Shown here piece after piece: positions 26,118 through 34,693 of a stretch of DNA of 64,000 nt (within the stretch, counting starts at the first letter, position 1; the number at the start of each line of letters is the position of its first letter). The stretch covers positions 558,001-622,000 of the forward strand of contig NZ_JAEG01000001.1 of assembly GCF_000518785.1 (NCBI RefSeq), given 5' to 3'. Both the position numbers and the translations under genes were made by a program. The notes below the pieces were generated by a model. That model saw only the letters and a list, made by a program, of their open reading frames with translations, was not told the DNA's origin and made no database searches. The stretch comes from Paenirhizobium selenitireducens ATCC BAA-1503. GTDB taxonomy: Bacteria; Pseudomonadota; Alphaproteobacteria; Rhizobiales; Rhizobiaceae.

Positions 26118-26590
26118 CGAAACGCCTCGCTCCCGCAATCGCCCTCGCCACCCTGCTCTCGGCCTCGCTCGGGTGGTCGCCCGCCGCCCGTGGCGAGAGC
26201 GCGGGGCCTCTTTCGGCCCGGGCAAACTACATCCTGCGCTGCACCGGTTGTCATGGTCTCGAAGGCGCCGGCAGCGAGATCGGCGGAATCCCCGATTTTC
26301 GCGGCTATGTCGGCGCCTTCTCGCGCACCGAGGACGGCCGCGCCTATCTCATGCATGTGCCCGGCGTGGTGAACTCCAGCCTCACCAATACGGAGATCGC
26401 CGCGGTGATGAACTACGTCATGCAGACCTTCGGCGGAAAATCCCTGCCGGCCGACTTCAAGCCGTTCACGGTGGAGGAAGTCGATGCGTTGCGCACCCAT
26501 CCGGTCGAGGACGTCGTCGCCTACCGTCGCGACGTGGTGAAGGCGCTGACGGCCGCAGGCATCGCCACCGCCGGCTATCCCTGGCCGTAG
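26114..26590 (+). CDS. Second periplasmic monohaem cytochrome c of the operon
   Basis: A 158-residue exported protein with one haem motif RCTGCHG and a longer C-terminal extension than its neighbour (VEEVDALRTHPVEDVVAYRRDVVKAL). A signal peptide ends near ARG (about residue 26). Candidate axial methionines lie in YLMHVPGV and NYVMQTFGG. It overlaps the first cytochrome gene by 4 nt. Two cytochromes in series could pass electrons from the dehydrogenase to the oxidase chain, or this one could assist cofactor biogenesis; the sequence does not decide. Confidence 0.83.
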   Translation: MTKRLAPAIALATLLSASLGWSPAARGESAGPLSARANYILRCTGCHGLEGAGSEIGGIPDFRGYVGAFSRTEDGRAYLMHVPGVVNSSLTNTEIAAVMNYVMQTFGGKSLPADFKPFTVEEVDALRTHPVEDVVAYRRDVVKALTAAGIATAGYPWP

Positions 26591-26623
26591 TTTTGCGGCC
26601 GATAAAATATCTTTTGCCCGGGC

Positions 26624-26650
26624 GGGAATAAAACTGCCCCTTGCGATGTC
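26624..26650 (+). promoter_or_regulatory. Candidate ECF sigma promoter before the COG4315 gene
   Basis: GGGAATAAA (26624-26632) resembles the GGAATA-type -35 element of several ECF sigma factors, and GTC (26648-26650) lies 17 nt after GGAATA where the -10 element would be. The next genes include an ECF sigma and anti-sigma pair, so autoregulation is plausible. It is a pattern match only. Confidence 0.4.
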
Positions 26651-26708
26651 CAATGCACAGGCAAGCCCAGAACGGCGCCTGCCGCAAACCTCTTCGGAGA
26701 AGACATCC

Positions 26709-27080
26709 ATGAGAAACCGCATTCTCCTCACCATCGCGCTCGCCGCCTTTGCCGGCTCCGCGCTCGCCGCCCCGGTCAAGACCGTCAAGAGCGACAAGGG
26801 CCAGGTCGTCGCCGCCGACAACGGCATGACCCTCTACACCTTCAAGAACGACAAGAAGGGCGTTTCCAACTGCTATGACGACTGTGCCAAGAACTGGCCG
26901 CCCTTCATCGCCGCTTCCGGCGTCCAGGCCGAAGGTGCATATTCGCTGGTGACCCGCAAGGACGGCGCCATGCAATGGGCCAAGGACGGCAAGCCGCTCT
27001 ACTTCTGGGTCAAGGACATGAAGGAAGGCGACGCCACCGGCGACGGCGTGAAAGGTGTCTGGGATGCCGCAAGGCCCTGA
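26709..27080 (+). CDS. Secreted COG4315-family protein with Yx(FWY)xxD motifs
   Basis: A 123-residue exported protein with a signal peptide ending ALA (residue 20). It has two copies of the family motif, YTFKND (43-48) and YFWVKD (98-103), plus the CYDDCAKNWPP cysteine pair. The family is common in bacteria and is of unknown function, often linked to envelope or oxidative stress. GGAGA precedes the ATG at 26709. It overlaps the following ECF sigma gene by 17 nt, so it probably belongs to the sigma factor's own regulon. Confidence 0.85.
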   Translation: MRNRILLTIALAAFAGSALAAPVKTVKSDKGQVVAADNGMTLYTFKNDKKGVSNCYDDCAKNWPPFIAASGVQAEGAYSLVTRKDGAMQWAKDGKPLYFWVKDMKEGDATGDGVKGVWDAARP

Positions 27081-27618
27081 CGGCGATAGCCGGAAGCCGG
27101 GGAGCTCCTCCCCCGGCTCCGGCCCGTTCGAAAACGACGTGCTCGCGCTGCTGCCGCAGCTCAGGCGCTATTCGCGCAGCCTTGCCCGCTCGGAAGCCGA
27201 AGGCGACGACCTCTTGCAGGATTGCGTCGAGAAGGCGCTGGTCAACCGGCGTCACTGGCGCGGCGTCAACCTCAAGGCCTGGACCTATGCGATCATGACC
27301 AATCTCTACCGCAACCGCTATCGCCGCAACGCGCGCCATCCCGCCGTCAGCATCGATGAGGCGGTCGATCTGCCGGCGGCAGAGATCCACGGCGACCCGC
27401 TCGAGCGCGACCGGCTGGTGGCGGCCCTCGACAGCCTGCCCGAAGAGAACCGCGCCGTGCTGATGCTGGTCACCGTCGAGGGCTACGGCTATCAGGAGGT
27501 GGCCGACATGCTCGATCTGCCGATCGGCACCGTCATGTCCCGCCTGTCGCGCGCCCGACAGCGCCTGCGCGATCAACTGAACGACAGCAACATCATCTCG
27601 TTGCGGAGACCGCGATGA
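27064..27618 (+). CDS. ECF-type RNA polymerase sigma factor
   Basis: A 184-residue sigma-70 family protein of the extracytoplasmic type. Region 2 is visible as RSLARSEAEGDDLLQDCVEKAL and NLKAWTYAIMTNLYRNRYRR. Region 4 is DSLPEENRAVLMLVTVEGYGYQEVADMLDLPIGTVMSRLSRARQRLR. I chose the ATG at 27064 because AAAGG lies 8 nt upstream; a GTG at 27055 is possible. It overlaps the COG4315 gene and, by 4 nt, the anti-sigma gene. It likely directs this short operon from the GGGAATAAA-type promoter upstream. Confidence 0.9.
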   Translation: MPQGPDGDSRKPGSSSPGSGPFENDVLALLPQLRRYSRSLARSEAEGDDLLQDCVEKALVNRRHWRGVNLKAWTYAIMTNLYRNRYRRNARHPAVSIDEAVDLPAAEIHGDPLERDRLVAALDSLPEENRAVLMLVTVEGYGYQEVADMLDLPIGTVMSRLSRARQRLRDQLNDSNIISLRRPR

Positions 27619-28412
27619 CCGACCAGAATACCCCCGTCAGCGAAAACGACCTGCATGCCTATGTCGACGGCTTTCTCGATCCGGATCGGCGGCGTGAGGT
27701 CGAGGCCTGGCTGGACGCCAATCCGGACGCCGCCGCGATGGTCGCCGACTGGCGGCAGCAGAACGCGGACATCCGCAGCCTCTTTGCCGGCCGCGCCGAG
27801 GCACGGGCGGAAGATGCCGTCCTTGTTTCCAAGGCGGGAGATCGGGCGGAGCGCGGGTCTGCCCGCAACCTTCGGCCGCTCTGGCAGGTCGCCGCCGCCG
27901 TGATGCTCTTCGTCGGCGGCGCGATTGCCGGCCAGTTGGCGCCGCCCTTTTTCACCGGCGAACCGCAACCGGCACTGCAGGCCATCGCCGCCCTGCCCGA
28001 CCAGTCACGCTCGGCCTTCCTGATCTATGCCAGCGACGTCCGTCATCCGGTCGAGGTCGGCGCCGACGAGCAGCAGCATCTCGCCGCCTGGCTCGGCAAG
28101 CGGCTCGACACGCCCTTGCGCATCCCCGATCTCACGGCCGTCGGCCTGAAACTCGTCGGCGGTCGGCTGGTGCCCGTCAGCGGCAAGGCCGGCGCGCTGC
28201 TGATGTACGAGGACGATGCCGGCGAACGGGTCACCGTTCTGCTCGGCCGCAACGAGGAGAACCGCGAGACCAGCTTCCGCTACGCCAGCGACGCGGGTCT
28301 CGAGACCTTCTACTGGATCGACGGCCCGATCGGTTATGCCGTGACCGGCGAGATCTCGCGCGCAAGGCTGCAGCAGGTGGCCGACGAGTGTTACCGGCAG
28401 TTCGAAACCTGA
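27615..28412 (+). CDS. Membrane anti-sigma factor
   Basis: A 265-residue protein with a cytosolic N-terminal anti-sigma domain (ENDLHAYVDGFLDPDRRREVEAWLDANPDAAAMVADWRQQ, residues 10-49). It lacks the HxxxCxxC zinc site of ZAS-type members. One transmembrane helix (about 90-108) precedes a periplasmic sensor domain (112-265). It overlaps the sigma gene by 4 nt, as is usual for sigma/anti-sigma pairs that need balanced synthesis. The sensed signal is unknown. Confidence 0.87.
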   Translation: MTDQNTPVSENDLHAYVDGFLDPDRRREVEAWLDANPDAAAMVADWRQQNADIRSLFAGRAEARAEDAVLVSKAGDRAERGSARNLRPLWQVAAAVMLFVGGAIAGQLAPPFFTGEPQPALQAIAALPDQSRSAFLIYASDVRHPVEVGADEQQHLAAWLGKRLDTPLRIPDLTAVGLKLVGGRLVPVSGKAGALLMYEDDAGERVTVLLGRNEENRETSFRYASDAGLETFYWIDGPIGYAVTGEISRARLQQVADECYRQFET

Positions 28413-28463
28413 CGGCAGGCGGGCCGGAACGCGCCCGGCCCGGCAAGCTCGGATCCCGCCCGC

Positions 28464-29324
28464 TCAGCCGGCGACCGCCAGCTCGACCGCCGCCGACGTG
28501 CCGCCGCCCTGCGTGCCCGCCACGACGACGACCGGAAGCTTGCCCGGCCTCTCCAGGTCCTCGGACGACAAGGTGACGACCAGCAGACCGGCATTCTTGA
28601 ACACGCTGTCCCGCGTCTTGTCACCAACCTTGACCGTGGACTTGGCATCGAAGCCGCTGCCTTCCACCTTGAGCGTCAGGTCCGGGTCGTGCACCTTCTT
28701 GGCGGCGGGATCGAGCCTGTCGATCTTCGGTCGCGCCACCGGCGGCTTCTCGGCCGTGCGGAACACCGCCTTGAAAATCTCTTCCAGCTTGTCGGAGGCC
28801 TCCTTGGCGAACATGCCAGCCAGCGCGCCGAGTGCGGCAAAGCCGAAGGGATTGGCCGTATCCATCACGGCGCCGCTGTCGCTGAGCGAGGCCGAGAACA
28901 GCCCGCCGCGCACCACCAAGTAGAGGAACAGCGCGAGCCCCATGCCGATCGGCACCTTCATCAGGTACCACCAGGTCCAGCTCGGTTCGTAGCGGCCGAG
29001 GCCGTGGAAATTGGCGTAGGTGCGCGCCGCCGAAACGGCACTGCCAAGCGCACCCGAGACGAGCACGATCATCAGCAGCCGGACCTCGACCTGATCGGTG
29101 AAGTTCCACAGCGACCGGATCTCCGGCACCGTCTTGCCCGGCGGCGTGAACGGGCTCGGCCAGATCGCCACCAGCAGGCAGGTGAGAAGGATCGGCAGGA
29201 TCAGCAGATAGACGCCGAGCGTCCGCTCGCGCCGCTTCTCCGTCGCCAGCGCCGCGTTGGTTTCCGCATCCAGGCTCTGCGCCTGTTGATTGCTTCCCGT
29301 CGGATTCGTCGTGTCCCCAGCCAT
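28464..29324 (-). CDS. Membrane protein with C-terminal IPT/TIG-like domain, unknown function
   Basis: A 286-residue protein. Three or four hydrophobic helices are visible (about 36-55, 83-102, 124-145 and a weaker one at 160-180). The C-terminal 85 residues look like a small immunoglobulin-like IPT/TIG fold: PKIDRLDPAAKKVHDPDLTLKVEGSGF, STVKVGDKTRDS, LLVVTLSSEDLERPGKLPVVVV. The N-terminus is polar and disordered (MAGDTTNPTGSNQQAQ). I do not recognise a family for the whole protein. It is monocistronic between the anti-sigma and nitrile hydratase genes. Confidence 0.65.
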   Translation of the reverse strand: MAGDTTNPTGSNQQAQSLDAETNAALATEKRRERTLGVYLLILPILLTCLLVAIWPSPFTPPGKTVPEIRSLWNFTDQVEVRLLMIVLVSGALGSAVSAARTYANFHGLGRYEPSWTWWYLMKVPIGMGLALFLYLVVRGGLFSASLSDSGAVMDTANPFGFAALGALAGMFAKEASDKLEEIFKAVFRTAEKPPVARPKIDRLDPAAKKVHDPDLTLKVEGSGFDAKSTVKVGDKTRDSVFKNAGLLVVTLSSEDLERPGKLPVVVVAGTQGGGTSAAVELAVAG

Positions 29325-29408
29325 CCCGTCCCCCGGGTTGCATCGCCCGCACCCGATAGGAACGATACTCCAAGGCGGAACAAATGCAACCGATCCGCGA
29401 GAACGCCT

Positions 29409-29786
29409 TTAGGATGAACGCAGCGGATCGTTGGTCAGCAGGATCGGGCTGCCATGCGGCGTGGCCTCCGCCGCGCGTTTCCAGCTTTCCTGCAGCGACA
29501 GCACCGTCTCCGGCTCGGCGAGCCCCTTTTCGGCAAGAAGCGTGGTCAGCGCCGAAACCCAGCCGTCGAAATAGTCCGAACCGTCCTCGGCGCGCCCGGG
29601 CTGATGCAGTTCCGCCGATAGCGTCACCGCCCATTCGGCCCAGCTGAACAGGCCCCGCTCGTGCAGATGCACGGTCATGGCAAAGGCCTGCGCATGCCAC
29701 GGCTCGGCAAACACCGGATCGCCCTCCGACGACTTCGGCAGGCCGGGCGACTGGCTCAATGCAGACGGAGTTTCACAGACGCTCAA
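29409..29786 (-). CDS. Nitrile hydratase accessory protein (metallochaperone/activator)
   Basis: A 125-residue protein related to the N-terminal half of nitrile hydratase beta subunits. It shows EGDPVFAEPWHAQAFAMTVHLHERGLFSWAEWAVTLSAEL and YFDGWVSALTTLLAEKGL. In cobalt nitrile hydratases such P14K/NhlE-type proteins deliver cobalt-loaded alpha subunit to the enzyme by subunit exchange. It is the last gene of the alpha-beta-activator operon and overlaps the beta gene by 14 nt. Confidence 0.87.
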   Translation of the reverse strand: MSVCETPSALSQSPGLPKSSEGDPVFAEPWHAQAFAMTVHLHERGLFSWAEWAVTLSAELHQPGRAEDGSDYFDGWVSALTTLLAEKGLAEPETVLSLQESWKRAAEATPHGSPILLTNDPLRSS

Positions 29787-30432
29787 GATAGCTCTCCCAC
29801 GCGTCGATCGAAACGCTCAGCGTCGGATCGCTGCCGTCACCCCAGATCTCGGCGGCATCGAACACCACGGTATAGACCCATTGCGGGTTCTCGCCGTTTC
29901 CATGGGCATTGTCGTCGGGGAAAACGAAGCTGCCCTGTACCGCCTCGATCCTGCCGACCTTGTCGCGCGCATAGCGCGGCAGGCGCGTATGGGTCTCCGG
30001 ATGGAAGTTACGGGTCCTGACCCGGTCGCCGGCGGTAAACTTCGGCTCGACATGCAGCGGCCGGTCGCACGGGCCGCCGCGGGCGAGCACGCCGGCCACC
30101 ATATCGGCCTTCAGGATGCGCATCGGCGCGGCGCCCTGCGTCAGGCTCTTCCCCGAACGAAGCTCGTCGCGCGTGGCAAATCCGTGCCGCTCCAGCAGCG
30201 TCTCCAGCGCCCGGATCCAGATCTCGTAATAGCTCGCCGAGAGATAGTCGGCGGGCGGAATGCTTTCGCGCGCGTGGCGGCTCTCGTCGATGTTCCACGC
30301 CCCGAAGGCGCCGCAGGACAGCGTCAGGCCGAGCGCGCGCTTCTCCCACGCCGCATGGAAGATCGGCTCGTCCTTTTCCGGCGCGACAGGGCCAAAACCC
30401 ATCTGCCCGCCGAGATCGTGCGGCCCGTTCAC
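29773..30432 (-). CDS. nthB: Nitrile hydratase beta subunit
   Basis: A 219-residue subunit opening [23 protein letters not shown], the standard beta-subunit start. It also shows [33 protein letters not shown] and [17 protein letters not shown]. The C-terminal SH3-like barrel has [43 protein letters not shown]. Its conserved arginines hydrogen-bond the oxidised cysteines of the alpha metal centre. It overlaps the alpha gene by 4 nt. The enzyme hydrates nitriles to amides; no amidase gene is next to it. Confidence 0.94.
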   Translation of the reverse strand: MNGPHDLGGQMGFGPVAPEKDEPIFHAAWEKRALGLTLSCGAFGAWNIDESRHARESIPPADYLSASYYEIWIRALETLLERHGFATRDELRSGKSLTQGAAPMRILKADMVAGVLARGGPCDRPLHVEPKFTAGDRVRTRNFHPETHTRLPRYARDKVGRIEAVQGSFVFPDDNAHGNGENPQWVYTVVFDAAEIWGDGSDPTLSVSIDAWESYLERL

Positions 30433-31106
30433 GATACGGCTCCCGGCGCAAGCGCCAGGCCCGTGCCGATCATCGAATCGCGGGTGACGAGGCCGGCCAG
30501 CACCGTCTCGTCCAGACCGTCCGTGCCGGCGGGACGCTCGGGCACGACGAGGTAGCGCAGTTCCGCCGTCGAATCCCAGACGCGGATCTGCGTTTCCGGG
30601 TTCAGCGTCACGCCGAATTCATCAAGCACGGCGCGCGGATTGATCACAGCGCGCGAACGATAGGCCGGCGCCTTGTACCAGACCGGCGGCAGCCCGAGCA
30701 CCGCCCACGGGTAACAGGAACAGAGCGTGCAGACGACCATGTTGTGGGTGTCCGGCGTGTTGAACACGGCGCGCATGTGTTCGCCCTGGCGGCCGGTATA
30801 GCCGAGGCTGGCAATCGCCGCGGTCGCATCGGCGCGCAGCCATTCGGCGAAGTCCGGATTGGCCCAGGCTTTCGCCACCACCCGCGCCCCGTTGCGCGGC
30901 CCGACCCTGGTTTCGTAGGTCTCGACGATGGCGTCGATCGCCGCCGGATCGATCAGCCCCTTTTCAGTCAGCAGGGTTTCCAGCGCCCGCACCCGCGCCT
31001 GCATGTCGCCATAGTGGTTGTCGTGGTGATGGTGCCCATGCCCATGGTCGTGTCCGTGGTCATGCCCATGGTCGTGGTCGTGATGATTGTGGCTGTGGTC
31101 GGACAA
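30429..31106 (-). CDS. nthA: Nitrile hydratase alpha subunit, cobalt type, with His-rich N-terminal tail
   Basis: A 225-residue catalytic subunit. The metal-binding loop is VCTLCSC (C126, C129, C131). The threonine is the mark of cobalt enzymes (iron enzymes have serine), and C129 and C131 would be oxidised to sulfinate and sulfenate. Residues 3-31 are an unusual tail with 16 histidines alternating with Asp and Gly, followed by the normal [17 protein letters not shown] start. The tail may bind or buffer cobalt or nickel. It is the first gene of the operon. An internal start at Met35 would give a normal-length subunit without the tail. Confidence 0.94.
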   Translation of the reverse strand: MSDHSHNHHDHDHGHDHGHDHGHGHHHHDNHYGDMQARVRALETLLTEKGLIDPAAIDAIVETYETRVGPRNGARVVAKAWANPDFAEWLRADATAAIASLGYTGRQGEHMRAVFNTPDTHNMVVCTLCSCYPWAVLGLPPVWYKAPAYRSRAVINPRAVLDEFGVTLNPETQIRVWDSTAELRYLVVPERPAGTDGLDETVLAGLVTRDSMIGTGLALAPGAVS

Positions 31107-31176
31107 ATCGCTCTTCCCCTCTGGCGGCGCCCAGTCTTAAGCACGTCCGGGCCCTTGGCAAGAGCACGGGCGACCG

Positions 31177-31770
31177 CTAGCGCAGCATCGGCCAGAGGCT
31201 GGCGACGAGAAGAACGGCCATGGTGATGTTGAACCATTTGAGCCGCACCGGTACGGAGAGCCATTCGCGCAGCACCGAGCCGAAACCTGCCCAGGTCGAG
31301 ACGCTCGGCAGGTTCACCGCGGCAAACACCAGTCCGATGACGACCACGCTCCAGACATAGCTGTTCGGATCGACATAGACGGCCATGGCGGTCACGGCCA
31401 TGACCCAGGCCTTCGGGTTGACCCACTGGAAGGCCGCGGCCCCCAAAAAAGTCATCGGCCGGGTCGAGGCCTTGCCTTCGCCGAGCGTGCGCGAGGAGCC
31501 GATCTTCCAGGCGATGTAGACGAGGTAGATGCCGCCGGCGATCTTGAGGCCGGTATAAAGGATCGGCACGGTTGCCAGCAGCGCGCCGAGCCCAAGCCCC
31601 ACCCCGATCAGAAGAGACAGAAAACCGGCCCCAATGCCCAGCATGTGCGGGATCGTGCGGCGAAAGCCGAAATTCACCCCCGAGGCGAACAGCATCATGT
31701 TGTTCGGCCCCGGCGTGATCGAGGTGGCGAAGGCAAAGGTCACAAGGGCGGTCAGCGTCGCCGTATCCAA
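31177..31770 (-). CDS. LysE/RhtB family translocator
   Basis: A 197-residue membrane exporter with six hydrophobic helices. The family start is clear: ALVTFAFATSITPGPNNMMLFASGVNFGFRRTIPHMLGIGAG. GGIYLVYIAWKI and FQWVNPKAWVMAVTAMAVYV are also typical. Such proteins export amino acids or related metabolites. It lies 70 bp upstream of the nitrile hydratase operon on the same strand, but co-function is not established. Confidence 0.88.
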   Translation of the reverse strand: MDTATLTALVTFAFATSITPGPNNMMLFASGVNFGFRRTIPHMLGIGAGFLSLLIGVGLGLGALLATVPILYTGLKIAGGIYLVYIAWKIGSSRTLGEGKASTRPMTFLGAAAFQWVNPKAWVMAVTAMAVYVDPNSYVWSVVVIGLVFAAVNLPSVSTWAGFGSVLREWLSVPVRLKWFNITMAVLLVASLWPMLR

Positions 31771-31915
31771 GGCAGGTCTCCCGAAGAATCTGCGGCACGA
31801 TAGTCGGCTAGGTTCCGCACCGCCACCGCAGATTTGTCACCATGGCAATCCGCCAAGGATTGAAACCGCCGGACGCTCGACTAAGCTGGAGAACCGCCAC
31901 CGATGAGGAGTCCCG

Positions 31916-32761
31916 ATGCACGATCCGATCCCGACCGTCCCCCTGCCCTCCGGCATCGACATCCCAGCGCTCGGCCTCGGGACCTGGCAGATGGGCGAGG
32001 TGAAGGCCCGGGCCAATGACGAGATCGACAGCCTCAGGCTCGGCCTCGATCTCGGCATGACCCTGATCGACACGGCGGAAATGTATGGCGAGGGCGGCGC
32101 CGAACGGATCGTCGGCAAGGCGCTCGAAGACCGTCGCGACGAGGTCTTCCTGGTGAGCAAGGTCTATCCGTGGAACGCCAGCCGCACAGGCACCATCGCC
32201 GCCTGCGAGGCGAGCCTGAAACGGCTCGGCACCGACCGCCTCGACCTCTATCTCCTGCACTGGCGCGGAGAACATCCGCTCGAAGACACCGTCGCCGCCT
32301 TCGAAGAGTTGAAGGCCGCCGGCAAGATCGGCGCCTGGGGCGTCTCCAATTTTGACACCGCCGACATGGAGGAATTGCTGGCCGTACCGCAAGGCGAGAA
32401 ATGCGCGGTCAACCAGCTGCTCTACAACCTGTCACGACGCGGCATCGAATACGATCTTCTGCCCTGGTGCCAGAGCCGCGGTATTCCGGTCATGGCCTAT
32501 TCGCCGATCGAGCAGGGCCGGCTCGTCCACCATCCCGAACTGGTCAGCATTGCCAAGGCCTACCAGGCCACCCCCGCCCAAGTCGCGCTCGCCTTCCTCC
32601 TGGAGCGCGACGGCGTGATTGCCATCCCGAAAAGTTCCAACCTCCGGCGCGTGCGCGAAAACCGCGACGCCGTCGACCTCGATATTTCCGACGAGGATTG
32701 GGCCGTCCTCGACGCCGTCTTCCCGCCTCCGGCGCGCAAGATGGCGCTCGACATGCTGTAA
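31916..32761 (+). CDS. Aldo/keto reductase
   Basis: A 281-residue (alpha/beta)8 barrel oxidoreductase using NADPH. It shows [10 protein letters not shown] near the start and the catalytic tetrad region: [21 protein letters not shown] (Asp, Tyr), FLVSKVYP (Lys) and [15 protein letters not shown] (His). The C-terminal cofactor site is [20 protein letters not shown]. It belongs to the 2,5-diketo-gluconate reductase/YeaE-like group; the substrate is unknown. GATGAGGAGTCCCGATG gives a good ribosome site. Confidence 0.88.
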   Translation: MHDPIPTVPLPSGIDIPALGLGTWQMGEVKARANDEIDSLRLGLDLGMTLIDTAEMYGEGGAERIVGKALEDRRDEVFLVSKVYPWNASRTGTIAACEASLKRLGTDRLDLYLLHWRGEHPLEDTVAAFEELKAAGKIGAWGVSNFDTADMEELLAVPQGEKCAVNQLLYNLSRRGIEYDLLPWCQSRGIPVMAYSPIEQGRLVHHPELVSIAKAYQATPAQVALAFLLERDGVIAIPKSSNLRRVRENRDAVDLDISDEDWAVLDAVFPPPARKMALDML

Positions 32762-32799
32762 AGGCGAAGACACCTCCATCTCCCAGCAGGAAGACAGGC

Positions 32800-34083
32800 A
32801 TGAGCATTCTCGTCCTCGGCGCCTCCGGTTTCATCGGCCAGGTGGTTTCCCAGACCTTGTGCGACGAGGGCCACGCCGTGACCGGCCTCGGGCGCGATAT
32901 CGCCCGCGCAAGCGCCCGCCTGCCCGCCATCGCGTGGATTGCCTGCGACCTCGCGCGGCTGCGCCGCGCCGCTGACTGGCAACCCTTGCTGGAGGGCGCA
33001 ACGGCCGTGGTCAATTGCGCCGGCGCGCTGCAGGACGGCCTTCGCGACGATCTCGCTGCCGTTCAGCGCGACGCCATGCTGGCGCTGCAATCCGCCTGCG
33101 CCGAACGCGCCGTGCCGCCGATGATCATACAGATCTCGGCGCCGGAGAATCTGGCCGCCGCCGGCACCCGGTTTATCGACACCAAGCTGGAGGCCGATAC
33201 CGCCCTTGCCCGGTCGGGCTTGGCCCACGTGATCCTGCGCCCGACCGTGGTCGTCGGCCGCAATGCTTATGGCGGCACGGCGCTGCTGAGGGCAATTGCC
33301 TCCACGCCCCTCGTGCTCCCGCTTGTCGATCCGCACAGTCCGCTGAATGCGGTGCATGTGGCCGATGTCGCCCGTGCCGTGGCGGACGCGATCGCCGGCC
33401 GCATCCCGAGCGGCAGCGATCTGGTCGTCGCCGGCCGGCCGACGCGCAGCCTGGAGAAGATGGCACGTTTCTATCGCGCCTGGCTCGGCCTGAAGCCCGC
33501 ACAGGTGTTGCGCCTGCCCGCCATGGCCGCGCGCCCGCTTACCCTCCTCGCCGATCTCGCGGGCCGTCTCGGCTGGCGCTCTCCGCTGCGATCGACGGCC
33601 ATACGCATCAGCGGTTTCGGCGTTGCACCGGCGGCGGACCGGGAGACCTTGTGGACCTCCGATCCCCTGATCCGCCTGCGTGGCGAACCGGCCGCAGCCC
33701 AGGACCTCTGGTTCTCGCGGCTCTACCTGTTGAAACCCCTCGTCATCCTCACCCTTTCGCTGTTCTGGATCACGTCCGGCAGTATCCCGCTCCTGGCCCT
33801 GACGCGGACGGCCGGCCTGTTCGGCGCCGGTCTTTCGACGGACACCGCTCTCGCCGTCACCCTTGCGACCTCGCTGCTCGACATTGCCCTCGGGCTCGCC
33901 GTCCTCGTGCAACCCTTCGCCCGGCGCGCGCTTCTCGCCATGCTCGCGGTCTCGTTCGCCTATCTGCTTGGCGGCACGATCATCCAGCCCGCGCTCTGGC
34001 TCGATCCGCTGGGCCCGCTGGTCAAGATCTTTCCGTCGATCGCGCTGACGCTCTGTGCGCTCGCCATCCTGGAGGAGCGCTGA
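32800..34083 (+). CDS. SDR-family oxidoreductase fused to DoxX-like membrane domain
   Basis: A 427-residue fusion. Residues 1-290 form an atypical SDR/NmrA-like Rossmann domain with VLGASGFIGQVV (residues 4-15) and LILRPTVVVGRNAYGGTAL. Residues 305-425 contain four hydrophobic helices of the DoxX-like (DUF4345/DoxX_3) type: YLLKPLVILTLSLFWITSG, LAVTLATSLLDIALGLAVLV, LLAMLAVSFAYLLGG and FPSIALTLCALAILEE. It is followed immediately by the DUF2269 gene. Homologues link NAD(P)-dependent redox chemistry to the membrane, but the reaction is unknown. Confidence 0.82.
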   Translation: MSILVLGASGFIGQVVSQTLCDEGHAVTGLGRDIARASARLPAIAWIACDLARLRRAADWQPLLEGATAVVNCAGALQDGLRDDLAAVQRDAMLALQSACAERAVPPMIIQISAPENLAAAGTRFIDTKLEADTALARSGLAHVILRPTVVVGRNAYGGTALLRAIASTPLVLPLVDPHSPLNAVHVADVARAVADAIAGRIPSGSDLVVAGRPTRSLEKMARFYRAWLGLKPAQVLRLPAMAARPLTLLADLAGRLGWRSPLRSTAIRISGFGVAPAADRETLWTSDPLIRLRGEPAAAQDLWFSRLYLLKPLVILTLSLFWITSGSIPLLALTRTAGLFGAGLSTDTALAVTLATSLLDIALGLAVLVQPFARRALLAMLAVSFAYLLGGTIIQPALWLDPLGPLVKIFPSIALTLCALAILEER

Positions 34084-34084
34084 C

Positions 34085-34558
34085 ATGCTGGAGGACCTGC
34101 TGCGCCTCGCCCATGTCATCGGCGCAACCGTGCTGTTCGGCACCGGCGCCGGTATCGCCTTCTTCATGCTCATGGCCAACCGGACCCGCGACGCCCGGCT
34201 GATCGCCCATGTCTCCGGCACGGTGGTGATCGCCGACACGCTCTTCACCGCCACGGCCGCAATTCTCCAGCCGATCACCGGGGCCTGGCTTGCCCACCTG
34301 ATCGGCTGGCCGCTGACGACGGGGTGGATCGCCTTGTCGCTCATCCTCTATGTCGTGGTCGGCCTGTTCTGGCTGCCCGTCGTCTGGATCCAGATCCAGT
34401 TGCGCGACATGGCCCGGGTCGCGGCGGCGCGAAGCGGCCCCCTGCCGGAGCGCTATCACTGCCTCTACCGCGTCTGGTTCGCCTTCGGCTTTCCCGCATT
34501 TCTCTCGATGATCGGCATTCTCTATCTCATGTTGATCAGGCCCGATCCGGTTCTCTAA
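34085..34558 (+). CDS. DUF2269 family integral membrane protein
   Basis: A 157-residue protein with four hydrophobic helices and the typical start MLEDLLRLAHVIGATVLFGTGAGIAFFMLMANRT. It also carries TGAWLAHLIGWPLTTGWIALSLILYVVVGLFWLPVVWIQIQ. The conserved histidines H10, H42 and near 81 could be metal or haem ligands. It starts one base after the stop of the SDR-DoxX fusion gene and is surely in the same operon. In related genomes the two genes are commonly adjacent. Confidence 0.82.
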   Translation: MLEDLLRLAHVIGATVLFGTGAGIAFFMLMANRTRDARLIAHVSGTVVIADTLFTATAAILQPITGAWLAHLIGWPLTTGWIALSLILYVVVGLFWLPVVWIQIQLRDMARVAAARSGPLPERYHCLYRVWFAFGFPAFLSMIGILYLMLIRPDPVL

Positions 34559-34693
34559 GCCGTTGACAGAAATGACCCTTCTTGGCACTAGGAATTGACC
34601 TGACTGCCGGAGGAAAAGGCCGGCAATTAGGAAAATAGCTAATTAGAGACTTGCGCTCGCGCCGAGCCGGGAAAGAAACGGGGATCCTGACAC

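Noticed and set aside
25674-26590. One of the two cytochromes as a MauG homologue
   Set aside because: Each has a single CxxCH and under 160 residues; MauG is a dihaem protein of more than 300 residues.
31020-31100. The repetitive CATG/GTGGTC-rich stretch as a simple-sequence repeat
   Set aside because: It is the codon pattern of the His-Asp-Gly tail of the nitrile hydratase alpha subunit, in frame and after a normal start.
32560-34344. A 594-codon open frame on the minus strand
   Set aside because: It is antisense to the SDR-DoxX and DUF2269 genes and has a Gly/Arg/Glu-rich composition with no protein features.
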